The notes: generated by a model from the sequence alone, not told the origin. 64,000 bases of DNA from Craterostigma plantagineum (GCA_027422505.1 JAPQWV010001078.1:1-64000); one strand, 5' to 3'; shown: positions 34,529-47,229, counted from the first letter of the stretch. Program-made: numbers and translations.

Positions 34529-36047
34529 TGTGACGACCCTACTTCCTAATTAAGATAATTGGCGGATTTCCGCAACGAAAGTCGCGGATGACCCTATTAA
34601 TAAAAAAACTTTTTAAGAAAATAATATACATATATAATCTAAAGTCGGATTTACAAAAATGCATCACTGTTATACGACGGGCCGAAGCCCCAAAATTCGA
34701 ACCCGACTATGCTACACTACGCCTCTCTCAGATGGGATGGTGGTTTTTCTAACTTAAGGTGCACTCAACTATCGCAAATGAAAGCACAAGCACTAACAGA
34801 GAACACAATAATTCGCAAATAAAAAACTCTCGTCTTTTGATCTCTGTTCTTGCTATTTCGTATGTATGACCGTTCGTTGTCTGCACCCGATGTTGAAGTG
34901 TTGACTTATATAATCCTGTTAGTATCACACACTTCATATGGAATGTCAATCGCAATCTCCGGTTCAACACATCATTCCATCATAATTATCATGCCAATTA
35001 AGCTCCAAGTATCACTACAGTCATATTTATTAATTTGCATGAAATCTTACTCTAAATACCTTTTCCTCACCATATAGGCAGATCTTATCCATATAGCACG
35101 GTGGTACTTACGAAGTTACCATAAATAGTTCCACTCAGCATCTTTATCAATTGTGTAGCACATTAATCACGAATTTCCACTCAAATAAATACCATATTTG
35201 CACGGGGAAGAATTCGTTTGACTCTAACATTTAAGATGCATGTTAATGATATCTGCATGATTTCTTCCTAAAATTAGACAAGTTCCAGTGGATGACGTGT
35301 TTTCCATGTATAGCACATATTCTTTCCATGTATAGCACAAGTGCAATAACTTAAACAAATAAGCACACTTAAATGCATCCGTATCATATAATTCCTATTT
35401 CAACATATCCAATAAACGGATAAGCATTCATGCAAATATATCCTTAGCATATAATATCCATATTTAGCACATTCAAGGATATAGAAGATCTCATTCTACA
35501 TATAGGCAGATTCCAGCAGTAATATTTTTACCATGTATATCATAATGATCCATTCTCAAATTAACGCATAATCGTTACTCTAATTAACATAGCGCAGCAC
35601 ATTAAGGATTAATCACGTTATTTTACACAACTAGCTTCAAGATCATAGTCACTTATCATTCGATTTTATGCATACTTTCCAAATTCACGTAACAATGATA
35701 TCATGACGATGGAATCAATGATCACAGTGGTATCACATAAGTCACGTTGCATGGAATCACAGTGTAAAGATCCAATTCCCTGAAATATAAGTACATGACA
35801 CATACACATTTCGAATTGCTAATTTGTAGTGCCTATCTCATCTTAAGTACATGGAATCATAAAAACTCAAATACAGTGCCCGACCAAAAAATCAACATTA
35901 CCAAACTATCCTCATGTCTAACATGAGTTAGTTCAATACCTTGGCCAAGGATTTCGTAATTTTCCGTCGCCGTCCACATAGGACACTTGTCTCGATTACT
36001 TTCGAGACTGTGAATTCGTACTCGGCGGTCTGAGCCCGGCAATCACA
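34529..36047 (-). mobile_element. LTR of the truncated minus-strand element
   Basis: Starts (plus strand) TGTGACGACCC two bases beyond the primer-binding site and may end at ...CAATCACA (36047), giving matching TGTGA/TCACA termini and about 1.52 kb. The outer end is inferred from that terminal match only. Short frames inside are not genes. Confidence 0.5.
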
Positions 36048-36300
36048 AATCGTCATCAAGATCGCATCTGGCCAGCTGATCCATGCAACAACAAATCGGG
36101 TCGAGGGGAACTAGTGACAGTCGAGACTTCGAAGTCAACTCCATCAAAGCGTTGTCGTTCTCGATATATTTGGATTTGTTCCTTTATTGCTTTACCAGAT
36201 GCAAAGTAAAGATCTCTTATATCCAATAAACGAACAATGCCTTTCATTAAACACATGAAAATATCTTATTACACGAAAGGTCGAATGATAAATAATCTAA
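36048..36300. other. Unclassified sequence flanking the LTR
   Basis: A minus-strand frame at 36256-36056 (DGVDFEVSTVTSSPRPD) has a retroelement flavour, but I cannot place it in a known domain. Confidence 0.3.
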
Positions 36301-37400
36301 TGACCTATACAATCTAATCCTCCTATAGCATTCGATGGCATGTTCCTAACACTCTATTGTATTCTTATTAAAAGGAAACGAATTGTTATTATGTTTACAT
36401 ATGTGCTATTTTTTGTGGCAATATTTGTAGTCGTTGTAGAAATTGTACCCAGAATGTAAAAAGGATTACCTAGAGAACTTGTTAATTCGCAAATGTTTGA
36501 ATATTGGATCGTGTCAAATACTTTATTATTACCTTATTCGACCATTAACGTGGAGTTTCGCCCGTTATTCAACGGAACTTTCAAATTAATTTGAAACATC
36601 GTTCACTATTCTCTTGATTAGTAACACCTATGAGAATTGAATCCGATTTGACCTTATTCAGTCACTAACACTGAGATTTAATTTGTTTCCAATTATTAAT
36701 GGACGTTGTCGACGACAATCATCACAACCCGTAATTGTGTTGTATTTCTTATTAACAGGAAGCGAATTGTTTGTTATTCTGTTTATATTACGTGTTATTT
36801 TTGTTGTAATATTTGTTAATTCGTAGAAATAAAGTGTTACCCATAATGCAAAAGGGGTTACCCAGAAAACTTGTTAATTCACAAACGTTTCAATATTGGG
36901 TTGTGTCAAAATACTTCATTATTCAATGATAACATCAATAATAATTCAGATTGATTATCAGATTCCATAACCAACGTGAGTTTATTTTGATCATTGAACT
37001 CGAGATTAGGTTAACGAATATTAGAGTTCTGTTGAGATATTATTTCATTATATACATATCAATAATTTCTCTTTCTGCTTTCGGAAGAAATCAAAGAATT
37101 TCTTGGAAATCCTACAAGATCCGTTCGTTCTTTTTTCTCTGATAGATGGTCGGATTAGCTAGACCAATGATAGACTGATGCCGATTCATTAACTTCAATT
37201 TGACGGATTTTAGTTTGAAATATTTTATTCGGACGTATGAAGAAGACAATGGCAAAAATTCGTAATTTTTTCATATGATGGGCAAATATGCTTTTTGCAA
37301 TGATGAGATATATATCTCTAAATGACACTAATTTTTGGTATGTAAAGCGTATTTGGGGTCTAAATCCTTAAAATGAAATATTCAATAGGGGCCGACATCT
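36300..37400. repeat. Duplicated AT-rich unit related to the 23-26 kb array
   Basis: A block of about 190 bases occurs at roughly 36355-36545 and again at 36735-36930 (ACGAATTGTT, ACCCA.AATG.AAAA.GG.TTACC, AACTTGTTAATTC.CAAA.GTT). Between them GAGAATTGAATCCGATTTGACCTTATTCAGTCA matches the start of the 305-bp unit. The block ends near GAAGACAATGGCAAAAATTC, as does the larger region at 26.15 kb. Confidence 0.6.
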
Positions 37401-38091
37401 AATATATCCTCTTTCTCAGCATGTCGTCCCCGTGTTGAATGCAAAACAAAGACTTTTCTTTATTTTGTTTTGATCCGTTCAGGTTCAGGGAGAAGGCCAT
37501 TGATGTCTCTTTGATTTATCAAAATATCCACACGAAGAACCCATTTTTTCTCTTCTTCATTAATGCTTAAGCACGCTTGGACTTTCTTCCGTGGCGCCTC
37601 GCAAATCTTTATTCTTTACGGCTTCAAATCGAAAGGTCATTTCAACAATTTTAGCCACAGTGGTCTCTCGCAACCTAATGTAAGGAGGTAAACAGACTAC
37701 GAAGCAACCGAAGGATATGTATACGAGTTTAGTATGAGAAAGTCATACACTTACGAGGCAACTAATATTCCTGAGTTTCAGTCCCAAACAATTGATAAAA
37801 AGAATTGCAAGACCACAAAATTGCGCTTTTAACAAACTAATCCATCAGAATCCAAGACTGCATGACTGGTTTCTACAAGACGTTAGCAGTACGTCTCTAA
37901 ACTGTCATATTTGATTTATTCATCAGCTATATATGGTCAATCATTTGAAAAGTGTATATGCATTGTCATAGCATAGCGCGTTTTATTTCAGCTCTTTCAC
38001 ATTTAAGCATTGAACTTTCCATATAATATGTCAATATATACGTATCATCTCTGATGATAATAATGTAATAATTAACAGTATCAATTCCTGT
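37401..38091. other. Intergenic, presumed 5' flank of the membrane-protein gene
   Basis: No open frame of note, RNA gene or repeat recognised. It would contain the promoter, and possibly a first exon, of the gene at 38092. Confidence 0.35.
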
Positions 38092-38594
38092 TTGATCTAT
38101 CCGTGTCGATCAGCATCTCACGCTAACACCATTTTCTTCTTCGATCATGTGGAGCCAAAAGCAACCAATAAGCCTCCTCAAGACAATATTGTCCGAAGCT
38201 TATCATGTAATAACATCAAACCTCGCCACTTCACAATTCTATCTCTCATGTTTGTTTTCCCACTATCACTCTCAACCCTAATACTCAACGCCCTTCAAAT
38301 CTCAGCTTCACCTGAAAACCCCAACTCCAATTTCATTACCTCTCACCCTCTCTTCGTCCCCGTCTTCGCTCACATCACGGTCCTCTTTTCCCTGTTCGCC
38401 GCGCCATCGATCGTCTACAGCGCCTTCCATGCTTACTACGATGTACCCTAAAGGTCGCTACATCATTACAAGCTATCCTAGACCCCGTTTTTGGAACGTT
38501 GATCGTCACTCAGGCGGTTTTCAGCTTGGTCTTCTTGGCGTACGCTGGGCTAATTTTTGTGGTACTACACACTAGTATAGTACATAAAGGGTAA
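38092..38594 (+). CDS. Multi-pass plant membrane protein of unknown function, N-terminus unresolved
   Basis: The frame reads IKPRHFTILSLMFVFPLS, a first hydrophobic segment; then HPLFVPVFAHITVLFSLFAA, a second; then SIVYSAFHAYYDVP. A one-base break at about 38447-38450 follows, and the reading resumes in another frame as KVATSLQ and a third hydrophobic segment, FGTLIVTQAVFSLVFLAYAG, to a TAA at 38592-38594. One missing G after the CCC run would rejoin the two. The composition matches plant-specific integral membrane proteins of unknown role that carry several long helices. No in-frame ATG is found near the start of the open frame, so either an upstream exon exists or the copy is a 5'-truncated fragment. 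It is short compared with such families. Confidence 0.55.
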
Positions 38595-39060
38595 TGGACG
38601 ACGGTTAGTTTTTGGCTATAGGTGACGGTTCTAGGCGACGCAGACAACATCCATGCTAATTGAAGTTATAGGCGAGTTTTTAACCGTACAGCTTATATGG
38701 CATGAATCTATGGCGTGAAGATTAACCGACCGTTCCAACCGTAGCTTATAACTTATATGCGATGCAGCGAGCACAAATATAAAAATGGGATGAAGAGATC
38801 CTCCTTGAGACTCCTGGCAGACGGTATCCTAGTAAATACATATCTAATGCATTCGCTACCTTTCTATTGTATTTACTATTTATTTTACTGTAACTTATAT
38901 GCGAGCACATAAAGGAATTGGTTCAGGACCCAATTCAGCTCTGTAGATTTTCTGCATCTCATCCGCAACAGCACGAGCTAATGCGTCATGTAAGAACCAT
39001 CCGCAACAGCACGAGCTAATGCATCTGCATCGAAGTCAAAGCCATCATAACAGAGATTGC
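38595..39060. other. Spacer with ACCG/GACGG motifs, possible transposon edge
   Basis: Contains GACGGTTAG, GGTGACGGTT and ATAGGCGA words that resemble subterminal repeats of CACTA-type elements, and a short direct repeat (ATCCGCAACAGCACGAGCTAATGC at about 38960 and 39000). No terminus could be fixed. Confidence 0.35.
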
Positions 39061-39891
39061 ATCTCAACCCTCTTCAATAACAAAACAATTATATTTTCGA
39101 TTTGAGCAAATCACGAGCTTCATAGCACTTAATTTCGAGGAAATCCTAAAGGAATCACAACTAACGGAATCGTACCTGAGACTGAGAGAGGCAAGATAGG
39201 CGGACAGAGGACGTGGACTGATGCGGACGGCGAAGAGAGGCGGAAGAAGGCGAGCGACGGCGTAAACGAGCGAGGGATGGCGACTTTTCTTATTTGGCGA
39301 AGGCGAGCGACGGCGGACAACTCTGCGCGAAGGCGTACGGCGGCGGAGCTCGTCGGGCGAAGGCGGAAACTGGTGGAAGACGGCTCGAACGGTGGAAGGG
39401 ATGGTCGGTTTATCTGATTTGGCGAAGGCGACCGACGGCGGACAACTCGGCGAAGGCGGAAGGCGGCGGCAGTCGTCGGACAAAAGGCGGAAAAGGGCGG
39501 AGACGGCTCGGTGGGTGGTTTCGTCGATGGTGGAGGAATTTTCGATTTGAGACTGAATGGTTTGGGATTTCACAGTTGGGGAAAATTTAGGGTTTCAGTT
39601 AGCGACTAACGTTAATAATAGTAGTCGCTAAAACTAGTTAGCGACTGAATTTCGGGCCATAAAATTAATCGCGTTTAGCCACTACGTATATGTAGTCGCT
39701 AAACTAACAATTGGTAGTCGGAAATATATATAGCGACTGATTTTGCTCTTGCAGCGTCTGGTTTTTTAGTCGCAGTTAGCGACTACACGTGTGTAGTCGC
39801 TAAGAATCAAAGTTAGTCCATATTTTTAAAAATCAACGACTACACTTGTGTAGTCGCTATGTGTAGTCGCCGTTGAGCTTTTTTTGTAGTG
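39060..39891. mobile_element. CACTA (En/Spm) element, right end with subterminal repeats
   Basis: The plus-strand TTTTTTGTAGTG at 39880-39891 is the complement of CACTACAAAAAA, the CACTA terminus. The adjoining 290 bases carry many TAGTCGCTAA / TTAGCGACTA words in both orientations, the subterminal transposase sites of this superfamily. Further in, a GC-rich block (39165-39540) holds GGCGAAGGCGAGCGACGGCGG repeats, including a 30-base direct repeat about 128 bases apart. The 169-codon minus-strand frame over it is compositional. No transposase is present. The left terminus was not found. Confidence 0.75.
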
Positions 39892-40004
39892 TCTTTAACA
39901 TTTATACTGTAACGAAGAAAATGCAAGCAATATGAGCATGAAAAATAACCTGATGGCTCTCAGGGTCAGGGTTGAATGAGCGTCCCTCTGGTTCAACCTC
40001 AACT

Positions 40005-41130
40005 GCAGGGCACGAGACTTGCTTTTGATCGATTCCTTTTTCTTTTTAGGGCAGTCTGCAATGAAATGCCCTTTCCTGCCACGGTGATAGCACACGTTCG
40101 ATTATTCATTTCTATCAGTGTGCTTACCTCGTGATGGCTGTTCGGAGTTCTCTTCATGAGTTGCTCATCTCCTCAGCATCAGGTAGATGTTTCCACCACG
40201 GCCAAGGCTTTGACCGGTTGTACTGGAGTCGTTTACTCCATTCTCATCTGTAGTTCGAACTCATAGGCCTTCAGATGTGCGAAAAGGTCATGCAACATTA
40301 GTTTACTTAGATCTTTCGACTCTCGCATGGCCATAGTCTTGACGTCTCATTCTCGTGGGAGAGCTTTCATGACTCTAATTGCCATGTCCCTGTTTTCGAG
40401 CTCCCTTCCCATCGCTGAGAGGTCATTGATGATGGAGCAGAACCGCTCCTAGAAATCTTCCATGGTCTCCCTAGCTCCATTCTAATGGTGTCGTATTTCT
40501 GGACAGCTACGGCGAGCTTGTTCTCCTTTATCTGCGCGTTTCCTTTGCAGATCTGGCAAAGTTTGGCCCACACCTCCTTCGCGGTTGAGCATGTCATAAG
40601 TTGCCTGGAGATACCCACGTCTAATATTTGAACAGGGTGTCTGGTAACGTTGCCGAGGTTTGCCTTCCTCCTCTCCTCCGTCGTCAGCTCGCCTCTTTCT
40701 TTCGGAATATCTTCCGGCTCGTTGGGATGGTCGGCGCCACGACTGGGATTTCTTTTCTTAAACACGAAGGACTTGTGTTTATCACGTCGATCATCTCGTG
40801 CTCTTTACCACGTCCAATAGTTTATACATTTTTTTTGACAGGTTAATCCATATCACAAGAAGCAACGTTGACGTAAGGGTATGAAATATCCAGTGAAAAG
40901 GTCTCTTCGCAAGTGATCATAACCTTTGACTACTTTTGTTTGAAATCACCGTAAATTTTTCGGCTTCTCTCCGGAGATAATATTTTTCAGTATATCGACT
41001 TCCAAAAATCAGATTCGCGTGAGTTTGGACAAGTATCACTTTAACATTGATGCGTAAGATTTTTGTATGTACGTTTTTATATATATTTATTATAAATATG
41101 TATATAATATATCCATCGCATACGTGATGC
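40005..41130 (-). pseudogene. Copia-type gag fragment, copy A
   Basis: On the minus strand: a gag of the UBN2 type (STAKEVWAKLCQICKG, ENKLAVAVQKYDTIRMELG, 40590-40460), further gag codons, and a CCHC zinc knuckle, CYHRGRKGHFIADCP (40093-40050). Frames shift repeatedly. The right end shares ATCCATCGCATACG with copy B (50876-50889). The left end abuts the CACTA terminus after only about 110 bases of other sequence. It lacks the mid-section (CCCGAACTTTTT...GCCATCGCC) present in copies B and C. Confidence 0.8.
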
Positions 41131-42148
41131 AAAGCTGATTGTATTGTCGAGGCTAATGTTAGAAGTTACAATCCTTAACAAAATATTGCCCTGCTGACGG
41201 TGCTTGCGTGACACGACAATCAATTTCCAAGTTACACTGACAAACGTCTCGTAATAAGACACTTAAATTCTAAGAGAAACGAACGTATTCGGCACTTTCA
41301 AGTCTCACATGAGTTTAGAAATATGCAAAATATATTTGACGACAAGAAATGAAAACTATGATTCTCGCATTTTATGTGATTTTAAGAGGATCTGATAGAA
41401 GCTTGTTGTAAAACTCAGTCTACGCAGCGCCTAAGCACTCGGCCAGTCACCAAGGCGAAAACCCTGTACAGCCAATTAATCAGCAAAACGATTAATCGGC
41501 CGAATAATTCGAGAAGTCGTCCGTCCGAATAGTCGGTCCACTAATCAAAATATTTGACCTACTAATTTTGAAATGGGGCCAACTAATTAATTAATACAAA
41601 ATTTTACTATTGATCGTATACGACGTGCAATTATTTTTGTTCACGTTATTGTCAAAGGTAATAATATAATCTATTTGTCATAGATTAATAGATTCTGTCA
41701 TATATACTTTAACATGTAATTTTACTTAGCTAAGATATTGTTGGCCATCGACTCTACGGCGAATGTGTTTGTGTTCGGTCCTATGGTACCAAGGGTTGGC
41801 GTTAGACGCATATTGATACGACATCATATAAACATCTTAGTTTTTATAAAGTAATAAACTTCAAATTACTGAATTAAAAAATATTGTTACATTCTTTCGA
41901 TTTCAGGGTATTAAGGATTGCCACTATGCATGGTGCACTTCTAGAAGAAGGCTACAAGTTGGAAGGTATGCAAGGTTAGACTTGTTTTTATAATCTTTTA
42001 AAGTATCGAATATTTTAGCATTTTGATGATATCGAATTGACATACTTTTTTGTTTAAAATTTAGTGTCCTCAACAACTGACGGGTAGTGAATTGTGTGGC
42101 TTTTGACGTCATGCTATTTATGTACGATCTTATAAGAGTAATAGAGTT
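41131..42148. other. Spacer; degenerate CGCCTA...TTAATCGG repeat at about 41410-41590
   Basis: AGCGCCTAAGCACTCGGCC followed by repeated ATTAATCGGC/ATAATTCG words resembles a common degenerate plant repeat. The remainder is AT-rich without recognisable features. Confidence 0.35.
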
Positions 42149-42580
42149 AAACTACAAAAAATAGCCCACTAGCGACTACAGTATACCGACTATGGAGTGT
42201 TAGTCGGTATATTTAAGGCCTTCCGACTAAGCAAAAAGTTTCTCGCTGGCTAAAATCTAGTCACTTTCTAATTTTACGACCACATATATGACTCTTCTGA
42301 CTTCAACTATGTAGTCTGTAATAAAATGCCTAATTTTCAACGCTTATCACTTTGTTTCAAGCGTCTATTTCATTGCAAAACCTAATAAAGAAATATCTTC
42401 GCTTGCAAACGCAGTCTCTGGTCATTGTTCGTCACTGCCGTCGCCCGTAGCTCCATCGCGCTCCCCGTTCAACACCCGGGTCGTTGTCGCACTCGTTGCG
42501 GATTTTGGTCATCCCCGCCATCCGTGCTACCTTGCTTGTAGATCGTCGCTCTCGAAACCACACCAGTCTGTTCTATGCAG
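42149..42580. mobile_element. CACTA-like end
   Basis: ACTACAAAAAATAGCC at 42151 is a near match to the CACTA terminus (first C lost). It is followed by AGCGACTACAGTATACCGACTA and related AGTCGG words as subterminal repeats, then GC-richer sequence with CGTCGC and GTTGTCGC words like that right of 48275. This suggests the two flanks belong to one element split by later insertions. Confidence 0.45.
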
Positions 42581-42844
42581 AGAGATGTCACAAAATAGTG
42601 ATATTTTAATAGTACTATTACAAAACTAGATAACTTTCTCACCCTATTACAAAACTAATCAACTCTTTCAATTTAATTACTAGTATTTTCGGTTTTCACC
42701 ACAAATCTTCTTAATATTACTTTTTTTTCACCATTTATCACAAATTCTCAACATAATCATCAACAATTATATTTTTAAGCATAATCTTTTTTAACACCTC
42801 CATAAACTATAAAATCTCATATTTCAACCTTAATACTTCAATAT

Positions 42845-43052
42845 TGTTAGCGTATGGATAAGGATAAATAACTAGGAAATAATTATTAGTATTGATTTGA
42901 TTACGTAATTCTAGCCTTAATTGTATAGCATTTATTATAGCTATCTTGTCCATACTTAGCTTAGTTCTTCTTGTATAAATAGTATGTACCAATGTTATAT
43001 GGAAAAGAAAGAACCATTTTTTTCATACTATGTCATTATTCAAACATTAACA
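42845..43052 (+). repeat. 5' LTR of the copia element
   Basis: TG...CA ends, with TATAAATA at 42974-42981 as the probable promoter and TGGTATCAGAGA directly after it as primer-binding site. Confidence 0.93.
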
Positions 43053-43198
43053 TGGTATCAGAGATATTGTGTCAATCCTTGGCCTTGGACGTACTCCTCC
43101 GTCCTTGATCGTCGGTGCATCTGTTGTCTGTCTAAACCTTCCAGATTTCCTCTTGTTTATTCTTCTGTTTCGAGTCTCTGTTTTCTGTTCATAGCGCC

Positions 43199-44150
43199 AT
43201 GGACAGATCGGGCATTTCTCGGCCTATTTCGTCCAGACGGGTTCAAACTACAACATATGGGCTCAAGCCATGAAGAGTTTTCTAATCGGACGGAAACTTT
43301 GGCGTATGTTGACGGTACGATAACTGTTCCTATCAAGGCGAATGATGAAACTGATGCTGACTTCGCAGATCGTCTCGAAGAATGGGATAGTAAAAATCAT
43401 CAAATAATCACATGGTTTCGCAATACCTCTAATCCGTCTATACATGTTCAGTTTGCTAATTTTGATTCAGCAAAAGGTATTTGGGAGTTCTTGGCCACTC
43501 GCTACAATACTACAGGACTTGCTCACTATTATCACTTGTGGACGAATCTCAGCAATCTCAAACAGGCGTCTGGGCAATCCATTAATGACTTTCTAGCCGA
43601 AGTTCAACCAATCTGGACGCAACTCTCACAGGCGAAAATCAGCGAAGATCATCTTCATCTTATTCAAGTTCTCATGGCTCTTCGTCCCGAATATGAAGCC
43701 GTTCGAGCGTCACTGTTGCACCGCAACCCTCTCCCTTCGTTGGATAGTGCTATTCAGGAAATCATTTTTGAAGAAAACCGTCTGCAATTGGATAAAACTC
43801 CTCAATCTGACGTTGCTCTCGCTACTCCAAAATATACAAACTTCAAATCTGGCGCCCACTCCACTGGCCAGCTTTGTAAGAACTGCAATCTTACTGGACA
43901 TATATTTGCTAATTGCCCTACTATTGAATGCAGATATTGTCATAACTTGGGCCACATCATTGAAATTGCCCCACTCGACCTCCGAGACAAAAAGGGTGGA
44001 AACCTAAACATACGAAGTCTGGACATTCCTCTGTCATTGCTGCTGCTGTCTCTCCCAATCCCGACTCTTCTTCTATTACTGGTACCGAGAGTTCGCCTTC
44101 CATTACACTTAGTGATCTTGAGCAACTCTTCAAACAGGTTGTATCTTCAA
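43199..44150 (+). pseudogene. Copia gag (UBN2 type with CCHC knuckle)
   Basis: Nucleocapsid precursor of the element. The start codon at 43199 lies 147 bases after the LTR. Readable blocks: ANDETDADFADRLEEWDSKN, IWEFLATRYNTTG, LSNLKQASGQSINDFLAE, LMALRPEYEAVRASLL, then the zinc knuckle CKNCNLTGHIFANCP (about 43875). A frame change lies near 43300 and another after the knuckle near 43965. Otherwise the frame is open and of normal length. Confidence 0.87.
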
Positions 44151-44164
44151 ACCTCTCAACTGCT

Positions 44165-46900
44165 ATGTCTACTACTCACGGTAAATCTTATTGGCTTCTA
44201 GATTCTGCTTGCAGTAATCATATGACCAATGATTTCAATTCCTTATCTTCTGTCATTCCCGTGTCTTCTTTACCACCTATTCACACAGCCGATGGGAATA
44301 AAATGCACATTACTCACACCGGTTCTCTATCTACTACTAGTCTAAATCTTCCAGATGCCTATTATATTCCAAATTTATCTCTTAACCTTGTCTTCTGTGG
44401 GTCAACTATGGGAATACGGCTTACGCGTTGTTTTTTCTTCTATTGGCGTTCAGGTACAAGATCAACAGACGGGACAGATTCTTGGGACAGGTCGCAAGGT
44501 GGGTCGCTTATTTGAGCTTACATCTCTTCAACTTCCTTCGAGTCTTGCATGCGCAACCACCTCACCCACATCCACCTCTTATCAATGGCACCTTCGTCTT
44601 GGCCATGCCTCTTCAGCTAAACTTCAACCTTTAGTTTCTCGGGGTTTGTTGGGGTCCACTAAAATCGAGCCATTTAATTGTGTCAGTTGTAAGCTTGCCA
44701 AACAACCCGCTTTATCGTTTGTTACAAATAATTCCACTTCTGATAGCCCTTTTAGCCTACTTCACTCTGATATTTGGGGACCTTCTCCCGTTTCATCAAT
44801 AATGGATTTCGTTACTTTGTGTTATTTATTGATGATTATTCACGTTTTACTTGGATATATTTTCTGAAACACCGTTCTGAGTTGCCCCAAATTTATATTA
44901 CCTTTGCTCATATGATTAAGACACATTTTCCCAGACGATAAAAATTTTGCGCACTGATAATGCCATGGAATATCGTGACTCTTCCCTGCTTCTATTTCTT
45001 AGTCAGCAAGGAACCGTTGTCCAACATTCTTGCCCACATACCTCCGAACAAAATGGAAGGGCAAAACGAAAACATCGTCACATCCTTGATACTGTTCGTG
45101 CTTCACTTCTTTCAGCATCATGTCCTGAAAATTCTGGGGAGAAGCAGCTCTATATGGTGTTTTATACCATAAATCGTCTTCCTACAGTGGTTCTTCAAAA
45201 CATGTCTCCATTGAAAAGTTGTTTGGTAAGCCGCCCCACTTATTCAGTTTTCAAACCTTTTGGGTGTGTTTGTTTCGTTCTTTTACCACAACATGAGCAT
45301 ACCAAGCTTGAACCACGCACACGGCTATGTTGTTTTTTGGGCTATGGGATTGAACATAAAGGTTATCGTTGTTGGGATCCTCTTTCTAATTGTTTGCGCA
45401 TATCTCGTCATGTGACTTTTGGGAAAATACAATGTTTTCTTCTCTTTCAAAATTTCATGATTATACCCCTTTGTGTTCTTCGTCTTCTTGTGATCTTATT
45501 TCCTGATCTCGATCCGAGTCCGACCTCTTCACCACCAGCGCCTGTCCCTATTGATCCGATCCCGACTGAAGATCAAGTACCTGAGCACATTTCTACAACA
45601 AACCCTCCACTTCGTCGTTCCACCCGAGTAAGAGAACTTCCTCACCATCTTTCTGATTTTCATTGTTTTTCTACCATTGTGTCTCTTCATGAGCCAAGCT
45701 CTTATCGCGAGGCTAGTACTAATCCCTTTGGCAGCAAGCAATGACCGAGGAACTACAAGCATTGGAGAAAACACATACTTGGGACTTAGTTGACCTTCCA
45801 CCTCACAAAACCCCGATTGGCTGTAAATGGATTTATAAATCAAGACTCGCTCTGATGGTACTATCGAGCGTTATAAGGCTCGGTTAGTAGCTAAAGGGTA
45901 CTCCCAAGAGTATGGAATCGATTATGAAGAAACTTTTGCGCCGGTGGCACGTCTTACATCTGTACGTAGTCTTTTGGCTATAGCTGCTGCACGAGATTGG
46001 ACACTCTCTCAATGGATGTCAAGAATGCCTTTCTTCATGGTGATCTGATGGAGGAAGTTTATATGCACCCACCCCCTGGTTATCATTCTCCTCATAAAGT
46101 TTGTAAACTTCGACGGGCGTTGTATGGCTTAAAACAAGCTCCGAGAGCATGGTTTGCCAAGTTCAGCTCTACTATTGCTCAATCAGGATTTATCTACAGT
46201 CCCTATGATACGGCCTTATTCATTCGGAAGACTGATAAGGGTACCGTCCTTCTCTTATTATATGTTGATGATATGATCATTACAGGCGATGATGTTGCGG
46301 GTATTTCAGAATTACGAAACTATCTCAGTCAACACTTTGAGATGAAAGATCTTGGTCCCCTGAGCTATTTTTTGGGTCTAGAAGTGTCTCGTAATGCTGG
46401 AGGTTATTATTTATCTCAAGCAAAATATGCATCTGATCTTCTTTCACGAGCTGGCATCACGGATAGCATAATTGTGTCCACCCCTTTGGAACTAAATTGC
46501 AAGCTCACTCCTCGTGATGGATCTTCCCTTACTAATCCTACATTGTACCGCCAACTCGTAGGGAGTCTTGTTTATCTTACCGTTACTCGTCCGGATATAG
46601 CTTATGCCATTCATCTGGTCAGTCAATTCATGTCTGCTCCTCGATCGACTCATTTCTCGGCAGTTCTTCGAATACTTCGCTATGTCAAAGGCACTATCTA
46701 TCATGGATTACATTTTTCTCGCCAATGTTCTTTGGTATTATCTGGCTACACTGATGCTGATTGGGCAGGCGATCCAGTGATCGTCGATCTACTACTGGTT
46801 ATTGTTTCTTTCTAGGTGATTCACTCATATCCTGGCGCAGCAAGAAACAAACAGTTGTTTCTCGATCTAGTGCGGAATCAGAATATCGGCCCTATCTGAT
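44165..46900 (+). pseudogene. Copia pol: protease, integrase, RT, RNase H, frame-shifted
   Basis: Protease: LLDSACSNHM (about 44195), with Ala where DSG-type sites have Gly. GAG-pre-integrase zinc motif: HLRLGHASSAKL ... CVSCKLAKQ (44590-44705). Integrase core: LHSDIWGPSP (44760), LRTDNAMEY (44945), HTSEQNGRA (45030) give the D, D and E residues. [20 protein letters not shown] (46012), ALYGLKQAPRAWF (46118), LLYVDDMIITGDD (46258), LVGSLVYLTVTRPDIAYA (46555). RNase [12 protein letters not shown] (46745), then SRSSAESEY in a shifted frame (46865). About six frame breaks, several in homopolymers, between well kept blocks. Confidence 0.9.
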
Positions 46901-47229
46901 GCCACATCTGAATTAATTTGGTTACGGTGGTTATTAACTGATATGGGCATCACTCCTCTTCGCCTACAGACTTCATTGTGACAATTCAAGTGCCATCCAA
47001 ATTTCTCACAATGATGTTTTTCACGAGCGTACGAAACATATAGAAATTGACTGTCATTTTGTCAGGCATCATGTGTGAAAGATGGTACCATCCGTTGGTC
47101 TCAATCTCGTCAGAAAATCAGACCGCAGACATTTCACCAAAAAACATCTTCCATCTCGTTTTAAAGATCTATTGAGCAAACTCAAGTTGTCCTCTACGAT
47201 TCACCTTGAGTTTGAAGGGGGGGGGGGGG

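Noticed and set aside
39064..39573. 169-codon minus-strand frame as a host gene
   Set aside because: Composition driven by GGCGAAGGCG repeats inside a CACTA element; no recognisable domain.
42984..43200. N-terminal extension of the copia gag frame from 42984
   Set aside because: The extended frame starts inside the LTR and crosses the primer-binding site; the start at 43199 is more likely.
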